This document shows, one piece after another, positions 35,401-48,960 of a DNA stretch of 64,000 nucleotides. This DNA comes from Siphonodentalium dalli (taxonomy: Eukaryota > Mollusca > Scaphopoda > Gadilida > Siphonodentaliidae): NCBI GenBank assembly GCA_032622095.1, contig CP136063.1, forward strand, positions 178,539,956-178,603,955. Reading direction: 5' to 3'. Every line of letters begins with the position of its first letter. Within the stretch, counting starts at the first letter, position 1. A program made the translations under genes and the position numbers. The notes under the pieces were generated by a model. That model was not told the DNA's origin, did no database searches, and saw only the letters and a program-made list of their open reading frames with translations.

Positions 35401-36879
35401 TGCGGGGGGAAAAAAAAAAAGGAAAAAAAAACTAGGTACATCATATCACATTATGCTGATCGAAATGCAAACTGGAAACAAAAACATATTTCCTGCCTGG
35501 CATATGAATAACAGACTCGTGTATTTAATTCTATCAACTTGTTTGATGTTCTACCGCATCTTCATTTCCTCACATTCACATCAGATAAAGGATTTTTATA
35601 TCCTTAATAAATTGTGAGATGATTCACAAATATATATAATTTATTTGCATAACTATAATTAAATAGTAACTAATAATTGATCAAATTCAATAAACACGTT
35701 TCATGTCGACCCATGTATTTATGATCGTCAAAATCTAGGTCCAAATTCTTATCAATATCAACTTTGCACCAAGTTGCTTTGATAGCAACTGCAGGCGAAG
35801 AAAGTAAATAGCTTCATCAAAGTCTTCTTCATTCTGAGTGCAAGACCAGATCATGTTCAGACAATATACACCAAACAGTGTAAATCAGGTTAAAATATAC
35901 GATAAAAAATGCTCCAAATGCATTGAAATGAACTGTTCTCCGCCTGGAATGAGTATATGACCATTAATTAGGTCAGACAATGTGAGTATTCACCTTGATT
36001 CCTGATATGGATTTGTAAATAAACATTGGTTGTTGCAACAGAGCTAACAAACATTATTCCTCTTCTCGTTTCGATAAGTCCAGGAGTTTATCTTGAACTT
36101 CGGTCAGCTGAACCTGCTGTTGGACAGTGCTGATAATTTGCGAATATACATCTCTGTTTGTGTACTAGTACTTTCGCTAATGACCTCCGGACCCCGCATC
36201 CATGTTTCTCTGAGCGTATATGTTTTTCCGTTTGAAAATGTGACTGATTCCTCTTTTTTAAATACACAACTATCCATAAGGAGCTAACTTCCTTTTATTG
36301 GTTTGAAGGTGAGTGCGAGACCTAGTTCGGGCAGCCCACGGTATCTTGGCGGTGTGACCCTCCATGTAACAGCATGACACACCAATAAAAAATAATTGTG
36401 GGTCAGCCGATAAATGTTCATATGATTGAAAAGGTTCTGGAAGCATTATATTGGCGTCTTAGCGGACTTCAAGTTGCGTCATCTCAGGAGTGTACCCTTC
36501 TTCCGTGTTGGTACTTCTGTCACGTTTAATCACTTCCTCTGTTTGTGTCTGCTCTGGTAAGCATAATACACGATGCGTCTGACACTCCATCTCATGCGAT
36601 CTCGTTTCTGAAAATATTTCATCTAGAACAGCCGTCAGCTATTATTAACTGGCTCTTCTGCCTCGCTCTGGAATTCTGCTGACTGCATGTGCTTCTGTTG
36701 GATGTTATATCTCATCCGATAGTTTCTGCTGATAATTGTGACCTACTTGCAAAATGGGCAGCCGATGGTATCGCCGTGAGTATCACGCATGTGCCTCGAC
36801 CTCTGTCATGTGTATCAAATGGAATGTCGCACATGGTGCAATGGTACATAAATGTAAGGCACTATTAAAGTTACAGCAT
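32428..36879. other. No gene recognised
   Basis: About 4.4 kb of AT-rich DNA. A frame of 120 codons at 33088-33450 (+), with an 83-codon shadow on the other strand, covers GC-richer sequence with coding-like composition, but I recognise no family. It could be a transposon fragment. Poly-A and poly-T runs occur near 35160 and 35408. Confidence 0.35.
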
Positions 36880-37720
36880 TTCTAGTTGCCACTCTCTCAC
36901 AGGGAACAAACCACTCCTCGCTATTCCAGTATATTGTTCAAGTCTGGGTAGGTGTACGACCTTATGTGTTAATTTCGGCCCTTTGCTTACATGGTAAAAT
37001 AGGTCAGACAGTTTATCAATTACTGTGAATGGCCCTCGAATTTAACTAATTTTCGTGATAATCCCTTGCCTACTTGGGTTGAGCGAAGCAATACAATATC
37101 CCCAATTTTGGGATATATTTGGGACTTATGAGCTTTGGTGTCATAGTTCCAGTTTTGTCGATCGCTAGATTTTTCATAGTCTTTATAGCATTGCCATGTA
37201 CTCGGTCCAATTTATTTTTGCAAATTCTCAATGTATGTGGGGATAAGTTCGTCAGTTTTATTTGTATCAGTCAAACCTCGTGGTGCGTATGTCGGGTAAG
37301 TCAGTGTGCCAGCCTCCCTGCCCAAAATCAATCGTGCATGGTGTGAAACCGGTACTTCCGTGCATTGATGTGCGATATGCCCACATGACAAGGAATTCAT
37401 CCCAATCCTGTTGCGATTTGGAAATATATTTGGCTAACATATCCATAATCGTTTCGATCCATGCGTTCTACGAGCCCGTCGCTTTGGGGATGAAACGGCG
37501 ATCTCCTTGTCTTGTCATTGTGCAGGCTTTTACATAGATACTGAACAAATTGTCCCTCGAACTGTCGACCCTGGCCCTTGTGCACCTGTAGTGGGATACC
37601 TCACCTCGCAACAAATTCTCTAAGAAAAATAGTAGCTACCGTGGTAGCCTCCTAGTTTGGCATCGGGTATGCTTCTGCCCACCGGGTGAAGTAGTCGGCA
37701 ATGACTAGTATTTATTTGTT
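36880..37720 (-). pseudogene. Gypsy integrase core and C-terminal domain, broken
   Basis: Visible blocks are ADYFTRWAEAYPMPN in one frame (containing the first catalytic Asp), GRQFEGQ in another, and HPQSDGLVER, which carries the catalytic Glu. The second catalytic Asp, expected just before QGRQFEG, is not present because the residue there reads Gly. Further on are ILGREAGTLTYP, the usual downstream block, and degenerate C-terminal sequence. Stops separate the blocks. Confidence 0.75.
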
Positions 37721-37829
37721 ACCACTATTTGTTATGGAGAGGGGTCCAGCGATATATAAGGTCACTCTTTCTATGTGTGCTCCACCAGGTACTCTTTCAT
37801 TTCCCCCTTCATAGTGGGACCTATTTTTT

Positions 37830-38066
37830 TTTCTTTTGGCATTGTGGGCATTTTTGCACAAATAAGTGAGCAGAGTTTTAATAGCCCGTCCAATAGTATC
37901 GTTCTCGCAGCTGGTTAATCAGTTTGTGAATGCCCAAATGACCTCCACTTGGGTCACTGTGTAACATTTGTAGAATATCCTCTCGCCAACAGTTTGGAGT
38001 AGCTAACTGCCATTTGTCTTCATCGTCGGAATTTCCATTTCCGATAAAAAAAATACCGTCTCTCAT
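37830..38066 (-). pseudogene. Gypsy integrase HHCC zinc-binding domain
   Basis: LQMLHSDPSGGHLGIHK followed by LRERYYWTGY and then KCPQCQ after a stop: the His-His-Cys-Cys N-terminal domain of retroelement integrases. The stop directly after the WTGY block shows it is dead. Confidence 0.8.
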
Positions 38067-38332
38067 GTGTAACAGATCCCATTGAGCCTATATAATAGGT
38101 ATTTATCTTGCTTGAGAGTGCTGGTACATGGTCCCATCTCGGCTTTTCCATGTTCTGCGCTTTCCATTATATCAACATTCCAATGGCTTTATCTTTTCTA
38201 GGTCGCTCTTTAACTTTCTCTCGTCTTAGGAACTAGCCATGTAATCTAGTCACCATCTGCAACTGTGTCTTCCGTTGATTTCACCTGTTGTTGTGTAACT
38301 CTATTTACACATTCAAAGTCTGCTTTATATGT

Positions 38333-38381
38333 TTGTCTCTCTCTCTCTCTCTCACACACACACTCTCTCTCTCTGTTGTTG
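38333..38381. repeat. CT/CA microsatellite
   Basis: Runs of TCTCTCTC, then CACACACA, then CTCTCTCT within the RNase H remnant. The expansion lies inside the dead element. Confidence 0.9.
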
Positions 38382-38870
38382 CATATCACAAAGGTTACAT
38401 TTCATACCGGGTCTTCTGGAAAGGCCATCTGCATGTGTATGGAGTTTGCCTGGTCGATGCTGAATGGTGTAATCGTAAGTGTCTAGGACCTGTATCCATC
38501 TAGCAAGTCGGGCCCTCTGGATTTTTAAAGCGATGTAGCCAATTTAGTGTTCCATGGTCACTTCTCCCCTGAAATTTCAAGTTAAATAAAAATGCGTGGA
38601 AATTCTTCACTCCATCAACAATTGCCATTAACTCCTCCATCGTAACACAGTATTATCTCTCCGGTTTTGTAAAGATCCTGCTATAATATGCTATAGCTTG
38701 TAATAATATAATATCCTCAAATCTCTGCGAAAGAACTGATCCGATACTTTCGTTGCTAGCATCGCAATCTAGGAAAAACATTTTTTTCTGGTCGGGATAT
38801 TTTAGGACTGGTTCCTTCGTTAACGATTGTTTCAGATTTTCAAAAGCGTTTTCTGTCTGTTCATTCCACA
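38382..38870 (-). pseudogene. Gypsy RNase H domain, broken
   Basis: The block from WNEQTENAFENLKQSL to VLKYPDQ precedes LDCDASNESIGSVLSQ, which holds the first RNase H Asp. AIAYYSRIFTKPER follows, and in shifted frames LMAIVDGVKNFHAFLFNLKF and DHGTLNWLHRFKNPEG. These correspond to the standard Gypsy RNase H order. Frameshifts interrupt it. Confidence 0.75.
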
Positions 38871-38999
38871 CAAATCATAAATGTGATGTCTTTTTCTGTG
38901 AGTGTATTTAAAGGTTTCGCAATTTGGGCGAAGTTCCGAATACATTTTCGGCAGTATGGTGCTGTTCCCAGAGCCTTGACCTTATCAGGATCTGGTTCA

Positions 39000-39910
39000 A
39001 CCCCATTTTCAGATACATCACGCCCAAGAACTTGCACTTGTCCCGAAATAGAACACACTTCTTTGGTGATATTTTTTAGCCCTGCTTCCTTTATCCAGTA
39101 CTTGGTCCATTCGTTCACATTGACCTTTGAATGACGTTGAAAAGATCAAAACGTAGTCAATATATGGTACACATATGTGCCATTGAAGGTCAGCCAACAC
39201 ATTTTCCATCAATCGTTCAAAGGTTGCTCCGGCATTGCAGAGGCCAAATGGCATAACCCGATATTGGTATTGAGAATTCGCCGTTGAGAATGACACTGAT
39301 TTTTTAAATTCTGTTCAATCCTATGCTTCATTGACATATTCAGCTATATACCCGCATTTGTTTTGGCAGCGTAGAAGGCCAGGAACTATACTAGTGGATG
39401 GTTGTTCTCGATGATTTGATTAAGCACAATCAAAAACACTATTGAAATAAATTCGCAAAAAAATATTAAATGGTTTGATCTGGGAGAACTGACTAACAGC
39501 GGGTGGGTAAACACTTCTGCTTCGTGTGAACGTACACATACGTTGTTCGTTGTCTGTTTTACAATGAGAAAGTAACATATTCTCATATCATATACGTGAA
39601 AATGACTTTCCCCATTCAGTCTGGTTTGGCGACACCGTCCGGGTTGGCGATACCACGTACACGATGGTGTTCACCATGACATCGTTGACCTTTCTAAAAT
39701 CAATGCAAAATCTTATTTCAGGTTATACATCAGCACCTTGATTCTTCTTGTTTTTCCCTTCATAACGATAACAACCGGGATCGCCCAACTGGATTTTTAC
39801 CCTTCCATAATACCACCTTGCAGCATATGTTGCACTTCTTCCTCAGCTTGCTGTCGCAATGCATATGGGACACGTCTTGGAGCTTGTTTCGTGTGTTCTG
39901 TAAAATGAGT
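39000..39910 (-). pseudogene. Gypsy reverse transcriptase, broken
   Basis: From the 5' side of the element: QAPRRVPYALRQQAEEEVQ with MLQGGIMEG, then stops, then FSTANSQYQYRVMPFGLCNA with ATFERLM. The catalytic box reads YIDYVLIFS, so the second Asp of the usual Y-x-D-D is replaced by Tyr. Stops lie between blocks and about 240 bases of unrelated DNA split the domain. Confidence 0.8.
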
Positions 39911-40268
39911 TTGACCTAGATCTTATTGATGCTTTGAGAACACATAGTCATGTCTCATAAGTAGCTTCTTTACAGTCAGCTTTTGACCAGATGTCAACAT
40001 CTCGCCACATTGCTCCATATAAGCACATGCATATGATCTGATAATTTAACATCTTTTTTATGTTTCTGTGTCTTCAGACATTTTATTAATTTTATTCGGG
40101 TTTTCCGGAGATTCAGTTGAAATTTGCTCCATTGGCTCTTCCGGGGTTCAGCCTAAGCCAAGAGGTGTTATACAGTTTCCTTGTATTATTTTGCACTTAG
40201 CTATGCTTCCATTTTGATACAGTGTCTTTGCTGTCTGATCTACATTTATCAGTCTTACAGCAATACAT

Positions 40269-40529
40269 TCACATGTCGGGTCGAATATCATCTCTCTCCA
40301 GACTATCACATCTAGCTGACACAATTGCTTTCCGAGGAAAACACTCGCCCCCTAAATGAGCTGGTAGGATCATCAGCGGTAGTATGATGGCATCTTCATT
40401 TAAAATCGGCCGGAATATTGTGTTTTCCAACTGGTACTTGAACTCTACATTGTTAAGTTTCAATATCTTGCCTTTAAAGTTCAGTTCGCATCCATAGTAG
40501 TCCATGAGCTGGTAGGACATCTCGTGCAC
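40269..40529 (-). pseudogene. Probable protease-to-RT linker of the Gypsy element
   Basis: An 86-codon open frame directly upstream of the RT in element order, with YYGCELNFKGKILKLNNVEF resembling the stretch that follows the protease in Gypsy polyproteins. No DTG/DSG protease motif is visible upstream. Assignment rests mainly on position. Confidence 0.45.
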
Positions 40530-43500
40530 TCCCCACTACTTAACGTTTTTTTGTATTTTCATGAACCCCAATAGGTACTGGCCAGGAAAAATGATGTTAA
40601 CAAGCAAATATTTTTGGTCCTATTGTACTTACTGAGTCAAAGTTTAGCCAAACTCGGTTACCATTTTTTACGATTATGATGGGATGGGGGGAAATTATCC
40701 CATTTAAGTGATGTAACTGTGCTTGTATTTTGACAGTTGATGTGTCATTTTGTAGGTATTTGAATACTATATCCACTGATAAATTATGACGTTTTCATTA
40801 ACGACGTCACCAGAGGTCAAAAGGTCACGCAACGGTGTAGAAAACACAAATATAATAGTCTGGGATCTGATATGGTACCCATCCACCCCCGACCACATAA
40901 TTTAACTTCACCCAACTCATTTTCTTCCTTATTATGGGTGAACAAAATTCACATTTTCTTTAGAACTTTACAAAGATTACTCGACGACGATAATACTATT
41001 TTCGCATTCCGGCTAATCTGCCATCCGTAAGATTACCTCGAACTCAATACTTTCAAATAATGGAAATCCGGTTACCTTATTCTACAAATCAGAGCCTGTA
41101 GAAACCACAAACAACATTTGAATACAGTACCCCTTTAATGTATACATGTGTCGGGCAACTTTGAATCGGTAGGATGCAAAGAGATTTCCCAGAAGTGAAC
41201 ATATCAAAAGAACAGTATACATATATACATCTGTACATTCGTGATCTATGAGAATACTTCATGGTGTGTCCTAGGTTAATAGTCAGCCATTCTTCTTGAT
41301 AGCTATTACGAGCACCTTCCCACGCACATCGCGTGTGCACAGAGGGTACAGGTAAAACGGACGGAAGATTGCGTGAATTACCGGCAATTTACGGGGACGT
41401 TGCCAATGTTAGCTCACAAAAATAGTGATTTCTTCATATATAATTCCTAAAGCTCATCCGTACGCTCCAGTAGAATGAAGACCCATATAATCCATTCTTT
41501 GTGTCTAACCGATTGAGGGCGACTATTCCGTAACAGAATGTTTAGTGGAACCCGTTATATACTTTTGTAATGTTTACACTCTGTTGCTCAACTGTTTCCC
41601 GAAAATAATTCCTGCATGTCCATTAAATGTTCCACTTCGATTTTGATCGTGTCCCCTTTCGATTCCGATGTTTAATGTTTTTGGATGTTGAAAAGGCTGG
41701 AAAACCGAGATAAAACACCATACAGGTGAGTTTGTCAACTTGTATCGTGGTCAATGTGGAGGGTGACAAAAATGAATACAATACAACTAATCGAACTGTT
41801 AGTTAACTCTTATTTGCGTTCAAAGGGCATTTCAACTAACTAAAGTGTTAATGAAATTGAGATATGTCGAGGTGATTTCTTGCGATCCAGCGACATATCG
41901 TAATGGAATCTTCATATAACTGGGTACCATTGCGTCCATTAGTTATACGTGCAGCTAATCAGCACGTTCCTATAATCGAATCCATGTGCAAAATGCAGAG
42001 AATTTCACACGAAAATGTCCCATTTTTTAGAAGATTTTTCCCCCAAGATCACTTCTTTGCTGCTCCATTTTTTTTGACGATTGACGAAATATATGAGGGC
42101 TCAAAACTCATCGGATCCTGCCCCTTATTTCCCGTTATTATAGGGATTTCCTGGGCACACATGATCTTGATTCGAGAGATAACAGAGTTCATTTGAAAGT
42201 AACAAACTGAAATTCTGCAATAACATATAAAAAAGAGAGTATTCAGAGGCCTATATGTTTTCTGTCAGACCGCTAATTATTATTATTTCGTCATCAATTT
42301 CTATCAAACTCACACGAAAGCATTACGTGATATATACGCGGAATATAACTATGTTATTTGGAATTGCCTACGTGATTCCGCACGAATGAGTGGTGGGGTG
42401 AGGAGGGACGCTATGGGGGAGCCAAAATTAATAAAATAAAATGGTTTAGTTACCGATTTCTACCAAATCTCTATCTACAAAATACTGATATATAGTGTGA
42501 TTCAAAAAATTCTTAATAATTAGCATAAGTGAGTACTATGGATTGTATTGTATTCCCTTGCTGTTATGATTTATGTCATATCTACCACAATGTATTATTT
42601 TCGCAATAGTTGTCAAACCTTTGATTGAACACCTTTAGCACATACTCGCTCCAATATATAGTGATCGAAATAGATCGATGGAATCATAAAGTAAGAGTCA
42701 TTCTAAGCCATATACACTAACGCCGAATTTGTCATTGTCGCATGGTTTCGTGCAAAAAAAAAGAAGACACACAGGATATCCTAAATTCCAAAAAGACACT
42801 CAGATCTCCAAAATGTACAACAGGTCACCCAGCGTCTCAAGGTCGATCCAAGGAATACGAAACCGCGGTGCCAGTCAAACTCAAAGCGAACTGATAATAT
42901 GCATGGCCGATATTAATTTATTGAAATTATCGATACTAAATTATAAATTTAGACACAAGACACCTATGAATTTGAGTGTTTATATGAGTGGGATATGGAG
43001 AAAGTTGAGTGAGATATGTCTTTTTGCACGTTTGAGAGATCATGGGTATCTTTTTGCAAATATTAGCAAGCATTTTGTCACTGTCAAAAAATATATTACT
43101 CACAATCACTAAAACCATTATATCCAAAGGAGTCCACGTACAAACTAAATGACTTTCTCTCTTAATTGATAACAAGCGGAACATGCTGTATTTCTGTAGC
43201 TGAAAAGGGAAACATCTGTTAAGTAAGAGGTGGCTCGGCGAAAAAGTACTCTTGAAACAATACAGGTCGTGCACCGTTTGTAAATGTGAATTTTATCGTA
43301 ATTTTCGTAGGTTTGCAGGGGGGGGGGGGGGTATCCGGGCACGTATGCCGGGTGGGCGGGTGGATGATCGATAGGACTAACAAACAATTTGTTCCCGGCA
43401 AGCCTTTTGACTATTTTTGCAATGAGTTTGGCTTAAACACCTTAGAATGTGAATATTAACATAAATGAGAAATTTCATGATGATCAGACAAACAGTATAC

Positions 43501-46056
43501 CCTGTGGCCCATGCTAATGGATTGAATTTTGATATCCAAGATTGACCCCCCCCCCCCCTGGGTTTGTAGAACTATTTTATGCCAGCGATATTTCCATTAT
43601 TGTGTCGGCCACTAAAGATAAATGTGAGCTTTGTTAGTGATCAGCGTCATTTTTGGTATGACTTAGAACATACAACCAAATAATTTCAATACATAGTCGT
43701 TGAACATTATCTCGATGCGAACGGCGACAATTCTAACTGCAATAAATTATTGTCTAAAATAAATTTCGAAGTGGAACATAAAACGGGTCAAGTTTTATTT
43801 TCGGTGAGCAGATGAGTAACAGTGACTGGATGTAAATGAACTTCTGTGTCAGACAGTGTGCGGGGTATAATGTTGATTTAAGCGAAAAATAAACGAATCA
43901 AAAGTATCGTGGGATCGTGTCTTGTGCATTGTGCACAACCCTTCCATATAGGCCATGGCTAGAGGGTTGCCGTGGGTTGGGGACCACCTTGGAATTTCCA
44001 ACTGCACCCCACCCTTAACCACAACAAAGTGACGAGTTTGCGGAACTCCATTTGCACACATGCACCCCTCATTGTGCCTTGTTTCCTAACTGCTACCCGC
44101 AGCCTGGATGATAGCCTATTCTAAATGGATCAGTAGTCTTGTGGCCACTATAGTCAGGGAGAGGAACAGAATCCACTGAACCGACCATGGTTATGAGAAC
44201 ATGTTGTGATTTGAATCTGAACATTACAAGAACCAAACATCTAGTGGTCAAACGCCATGCAAATTCACACGCCGATTTGTTTGTTTTTTTCTTGAATTAA
44301 TTATCAGTTTTGACTGGCCACTAGGGAGCGACCGGGATACACCGGGGCGAACATAGTTCAGCTCGGTATGAGAAAATTGCTAATTAAAATGGCAAATTCC
44401 TAACATCTAGACTGGCCACAAGATTTCCAATTGTTGAAAATTTCCAAACTGACAGCCAACTATTTCAGTCCAATTTGTTTTACCAAAACTATACTAAAGT
44501 TCCAACTGTTGAACATTTTGACCAAAGTCGGGGGGTGATACAAACCAAACCGCCTGTCGCCACGTCCCTGGTTGCTCCATTCAACGGTTGGTCACATAAG
44601 GCTACATTCTACTAACATGCAGAGTCGCGGTTGTATTGGAAAATGAGTGACCCGCCCCAGCGAGAACTGACCCCAGACCACAGAGATTGCACAACATTGA
44701 TAACCCATCATAAGAGTGTCCACGATACATGGAGTAATCAAGAAATTCTCGAGAAAATATATCGGCCGTGGGGTACTCTCAACCAAAACAATGGGTAGCA
44801 GCACCAACTCCCGACTGCCAATTTGCAACGGTGCTGCAATGAAGCAACCTGTCTATCTACGAAATGAATATTGGATTTTAGGTGTTAATGGCGCGTGGAC
44901 GTTTTGCGTTCCATCGGTAAAATAATCCACAGAAGCTATAAGCACCACACCAAAATTGAATGGCGCAAAAAACGAAAGCGACACCCTTACACTTACAACC
45001 GATTTGAAAACTAAGATCATTCAGTTGTTTTATATAGTGACATCCTTTTACAAATTTACTTCCACACGTTATGGACACACATTTATGTTTGCATGTGCAT
45101 TAGTTTGGTCACATGACATTTTTTTCACCAATCAACTCCACGAATCCAAGCTCACGGAAGGAATGCAATACTTGTAGACTTGTAAATATGCACATACATG
45201 ACAGCTGGTCGAAGTAATACAAATACAGGTTACTTAACAACATGATAATGCATATTTATGACTGTAACCATTCAGACTCCTGTGCATCGCATCCCAAAAT
45301 ATAAAATGTTGATATTCAAAATTGATCAAGGCATCATCAAGCTTCATAATGCAGTCGAAAGTGACTACCAGATATTGCACACGTTGCTTCGGACGATGTG
45401 GAAATGATTGGTGAGATCGTGGATTAGGAACTGACAAGAAAAACATATAGACCCAACACGTTATCTCGAGTTTAAACTCAAGATTTAATGTCGAAATGCA
45501 ATGACCGCCTTGCTAATCTCTACACTAACCACATGGGAGTGTCGTTAAAAACAATTAAAAACTATAAAAAAAAACTAGGGCGTCACTTTAAAAAAACCGC
45601 ATAGCTATTGATATAATGACTGGAGTGATGCGTACCACAGTTACTGGGTTACTATATGATGGAGTTTGCCGACTATAATATAGGCAGTCATTATAATTAC
45701 TATGCCATAGTTATTTACGCCGCTCGCCTCTTGATTCGCCCTATGTGTCTGCATGCCAAGGTCTACCTGTGTCGCTATCGATACTCTCATGCCTGAGCAT
45801 ACTAACCCATCAGGTCTCCCGGGCGGTTGATATATTTCAAGCTCACTTAAGAATTCACTTGGTAAGTTAACGAATTATCCCGTTCTGTCAAAATCACGAC
45901 TGTTCTTACTGAGAACAAACCGCCGGCGCAATTTCTCAACATGTATGTAAGTGAATCAAAACATGCGATAATTTGTAATTACATTTACATGTACGTTCGA
46001 ATGATGATACGCTGTTGGTCGTTTTTGGGTCTAGGGACGTTGCTTTTGGGAGATTA
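40530..46056. other. No gene recognised
   Basis: About 5.5 kb of unclassified AT-rich DNA with a poly-G run near 43318-43332 and a poly-C run near 43546-43558. Open frames (127 codons at 42729-43112 is the longest) lack recognisable domains. The missing 5' part of the Gypsy element (gag, LTR) should lie at the left of this interval but is not recognisable. Confidence 0.4.
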
Positions 46057-46956
46057 GAAGGCATGCCGTAATCGACCTTTAATTTTTTGACTATGGGGTT
46101 CTCCTGTGCATGGCATGTCGTATTCGATCATTAATTGTTTGACTGTGGGATTATCCTGTGTATGTCATGATCGATCATTAACTGTTTGACTAGGGGTTCT
46201 CCCATGTAAGGTATGGCGTAATCGGTCCTTGTTTGACCAGGGGTTATCTCGTGTAAGGCATGTCGTAATCGGTCATTGTTTGACTAGGGGTTATCTCGTG
46301 TAAGGCATGTCGTAATCGGTCATTGTTTGACCAGGGGTTATCTCGTGTAAGGCATGTCGTAATCGGTCATTAACTGTTTGACTAGGGGTTCTCCCATGTA
46401 AGGTATGGCGTAATCGGTCCTTGTTTGACTTGGGGTTATCTCGTGTAAGGCATGTCGTGTTCGATCATTAACTGTTTGACTAGGGGTTCTCCCATGTAAG
46501 GTATGGCGTAATCGGTCCTTGTTTGACCAGGGGTTATCTCGTGTAAGGCATGTCGTAATCGGTCATTGTTTGACTAGGGGTTATCTCGTGTAAGGCATGT
46601 CGTAATCGGTCATTGTTTGACTAGGGGTTCTCCATTGTAAGGCATGTCGTAATCGGTCATTAATTGTTTGATTATGGTTATCCCTTGTAAGGCATGTCGT
46701 AATCGGTCATTAATTGGTTATCTATGGATTATCCCTTGCCAGGTATGTCGTAATCGAGCATTAATTGATTGTCTAGGGGTTCTCCCTTGTAAGGCATGTC
46801 GTAATCGATCATTAATTGTTTAATTATGGTTCTCCCTTGTAAGGCATGTCGTAATCGGTCATTAATTGTTTAATTATGGTTCTCCCTTGTAAGGCATGTC
46901 GCAATCGATCATTAATTGTTTAATTATGGTTCTCCCTTGTAAGGCATGTCGCAATC

Positions 46957-48174
46957 GAGCATTAATTGTTTGGTTATGGTTCTCCCTTGTAAGGCATGTC
47001 GTAATCGAGCATTAATTGATTGTCTAGGGGTTCTCCATTGTAAGGCATGTCGTAATCGAGCATTAATTGTTTAATTATGGTTCTCCCTTGTAAGGCATGT
47101 CGCAATCGAGCATTAATTGATTGTCTAGGGGTTCTCCCTTGTAAGGCATGTCGCAATCGATCATTAATTGTTTAATTATGGTTCTCCCTTGTAAGGCATG
47201 TCGCAATCGAGCATTAATTGTTTGGTTATGGTTCTCCCTTGTAAGGCATGTCGTAATCGAGCATTAATTGATTGTCTAGGGGTTCTCCCTTGTAAGGCAT
47301 GTCGTAATCGAGCATTAATTGATTGTCTAGGGGTTCTCCCTTGTAAGGCATGTCGTAATCGGTCATTAATTGTTTAATTATGGTTATCCCTTGTAAGGCA
47401 TGTCGCAATCGAGCATTAATTGATTGTCTAGGGGTTCTCCCTTGTAAGGCATGTCGTAATCGAGCATTAATTGTTTAATTATGGTTCTCCCTTGTAAGGC
47501 ATGTCGCAATCGAGCATTAATTGATTGTCTAGGGGTTCTCCCTTGTAAGGCATGTCGTAATCGAGCATTAATTGTTTGGTTATGGTTCTCCCTTGTAAGG
47601 CATGTCGTAATCGAGCATTAATTGATTGTCTAGGGGTTCTCCATTGTAAGGCATGTCGTAATCGAGCATTAATTGTTTAATTATGGTTCTCCCTTGTAAG
47701 GCATGTCGCAATCGAGCATTAATTGATTGTCTAGGGGTTCTCCCTTGTAAGGCATGTCGCAATCGATCATTAATTGTTTAATTATGGTTCTCCCTTGTAA
47801 GGCATGTCGCAATCGAGCATTAATTGTTTGGTTATGGTTCTCCCTTGTAAGGCATGTCGTAATCGAGCATTAATTGATTGTCTAGGGGTTCTCCCTTGTA
47901 AGGCATGTCGTAATCGAGCATTAATTGATTGTCTAGGGGTTCTCCCTTGTAAGGCATGTCGTAATCGGTCATTAATTGTTTAATTATGGTTATCCCTTGT
48001 AAGGCATGTCGCAATCGAGCATTAATTGATTGTCTAGGGGTTCTCCCTTGTAAGGCATGTCGTAATCGAGCATTAATTGTTTAATTATGGTTCTCCCTTG
48101 TAAGGCATGTCGCAATCGAGCATTAATTGATTGTCTAGGGGTTCTCCCTTGTAAGGCATGTCGTAATCGAGCAT
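46957..48174. repeat. 606-bp higher-order repeat, two apparently identical copies
   Basis: Features at 46974, 47156, 47226 and 47408 recur exactly 606 bases later, including the rare GTTCTCCATTG variant at 47029 and 47635 and TTTGGTTATGG at 46969 and 47575. By eye the two copies are identical, while neighbouring 50-mers differ by several bases. This is a very recent duplication or an assembly artefact. Confidence 0.85.
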
Positions 48175-48960
48175 TAATTGATTGTCTAGGGGTTCTCCCT
48201 TGTAAGGCATGTCGTAATCGGTCATTAATTGTTTAATTATGGTTATCCCTTGTAAGGCATGTCGTAATCGGTCATTAATTGGTTATCTATGGATTATCCC
48301 TTGCCAGGTATGTCGTAATCGAGCATTAATTGATTGTCTAGGGGTTCTCCCTTGTAAGGCATGTCGTAATCGAGCATTAATTGATTGTCTAGGGGTTCTC
48401 CCTTGTAAGGTATGTCGTAATCAATCATTAATTGGTTATCTAGGGGTTATCCCATGCAAGGTATGTCGTAACCGATCATTAATTGCTTATATATGGATTA
48501 TCCCTTTCAAGGTATGTCGTAATCGAGCATTAATTGGTTATATATGGATTATCCCTTGCCATGTATGTCGTAGTCGAGCATTAATTGATTGTCTAGGGGT
48601 TCTCCCTTGTAAGGCATGTCGTAATCGATCATTAATTGGTTATCTATCGGTTCTCCCTTCTAAGGCATGTCGTAATCGATCATTAATTGGTTATCTAGCT
48701 AGGGGTTCTCCCTTGTAAGGCATGTCGTAATCGATCATTAATTGATTGTCTATGGGTTCTCCCTTGTAAGGCATGTCGTAATCGATCATTAATTGGTTAT
48801 CTATGGATTATCCCTTGCAAGGTATGTCGTAATCGATCATTAATTGGTTAGCTAGGGTTTCTCCCTTGTAAGGCATGTCGTAATCGATCATTAATTGGTT
48901 ATCTAGCTAGGGGTTCTCCCTTGTAAGGCATGTCGTAATCGATCATTAATTGGTTATCTA

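Larger units (their letters stand above)
36880..40529 (-). mobile_element. Decayed Ty3/Gypsy LTR retrotransposon, pol region
   Basis: On the minus strand, pieces occur in Gypsy order: protease/RT linker (40529-40269), reverse transcriptase (about 39910-39000), connection and RNase H (about 38990-38380), integrase zinc-binding domain (about 38066-37830), integrase core (about 37720-37300) and integrase C-terminus (to about 36880). Every domain has stops or frameshifts. No gag and no LTRs were recognised. About 240 bases at 39410-39650 do not fit the RT and may be a secondary insertion. The element is an old, inactive copy. Confidence 0.8.

Noticed and set aside
48239-48718. 159-codon ORF with a 17-residue repeat (CRNRALIDCLGVLPCKA-like)
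   Set aside because: It lies wholly in the 50/51-bp minisatellite. A 51-bp unit keeps any stop-free frame open, and similar frames appear on the other strand.
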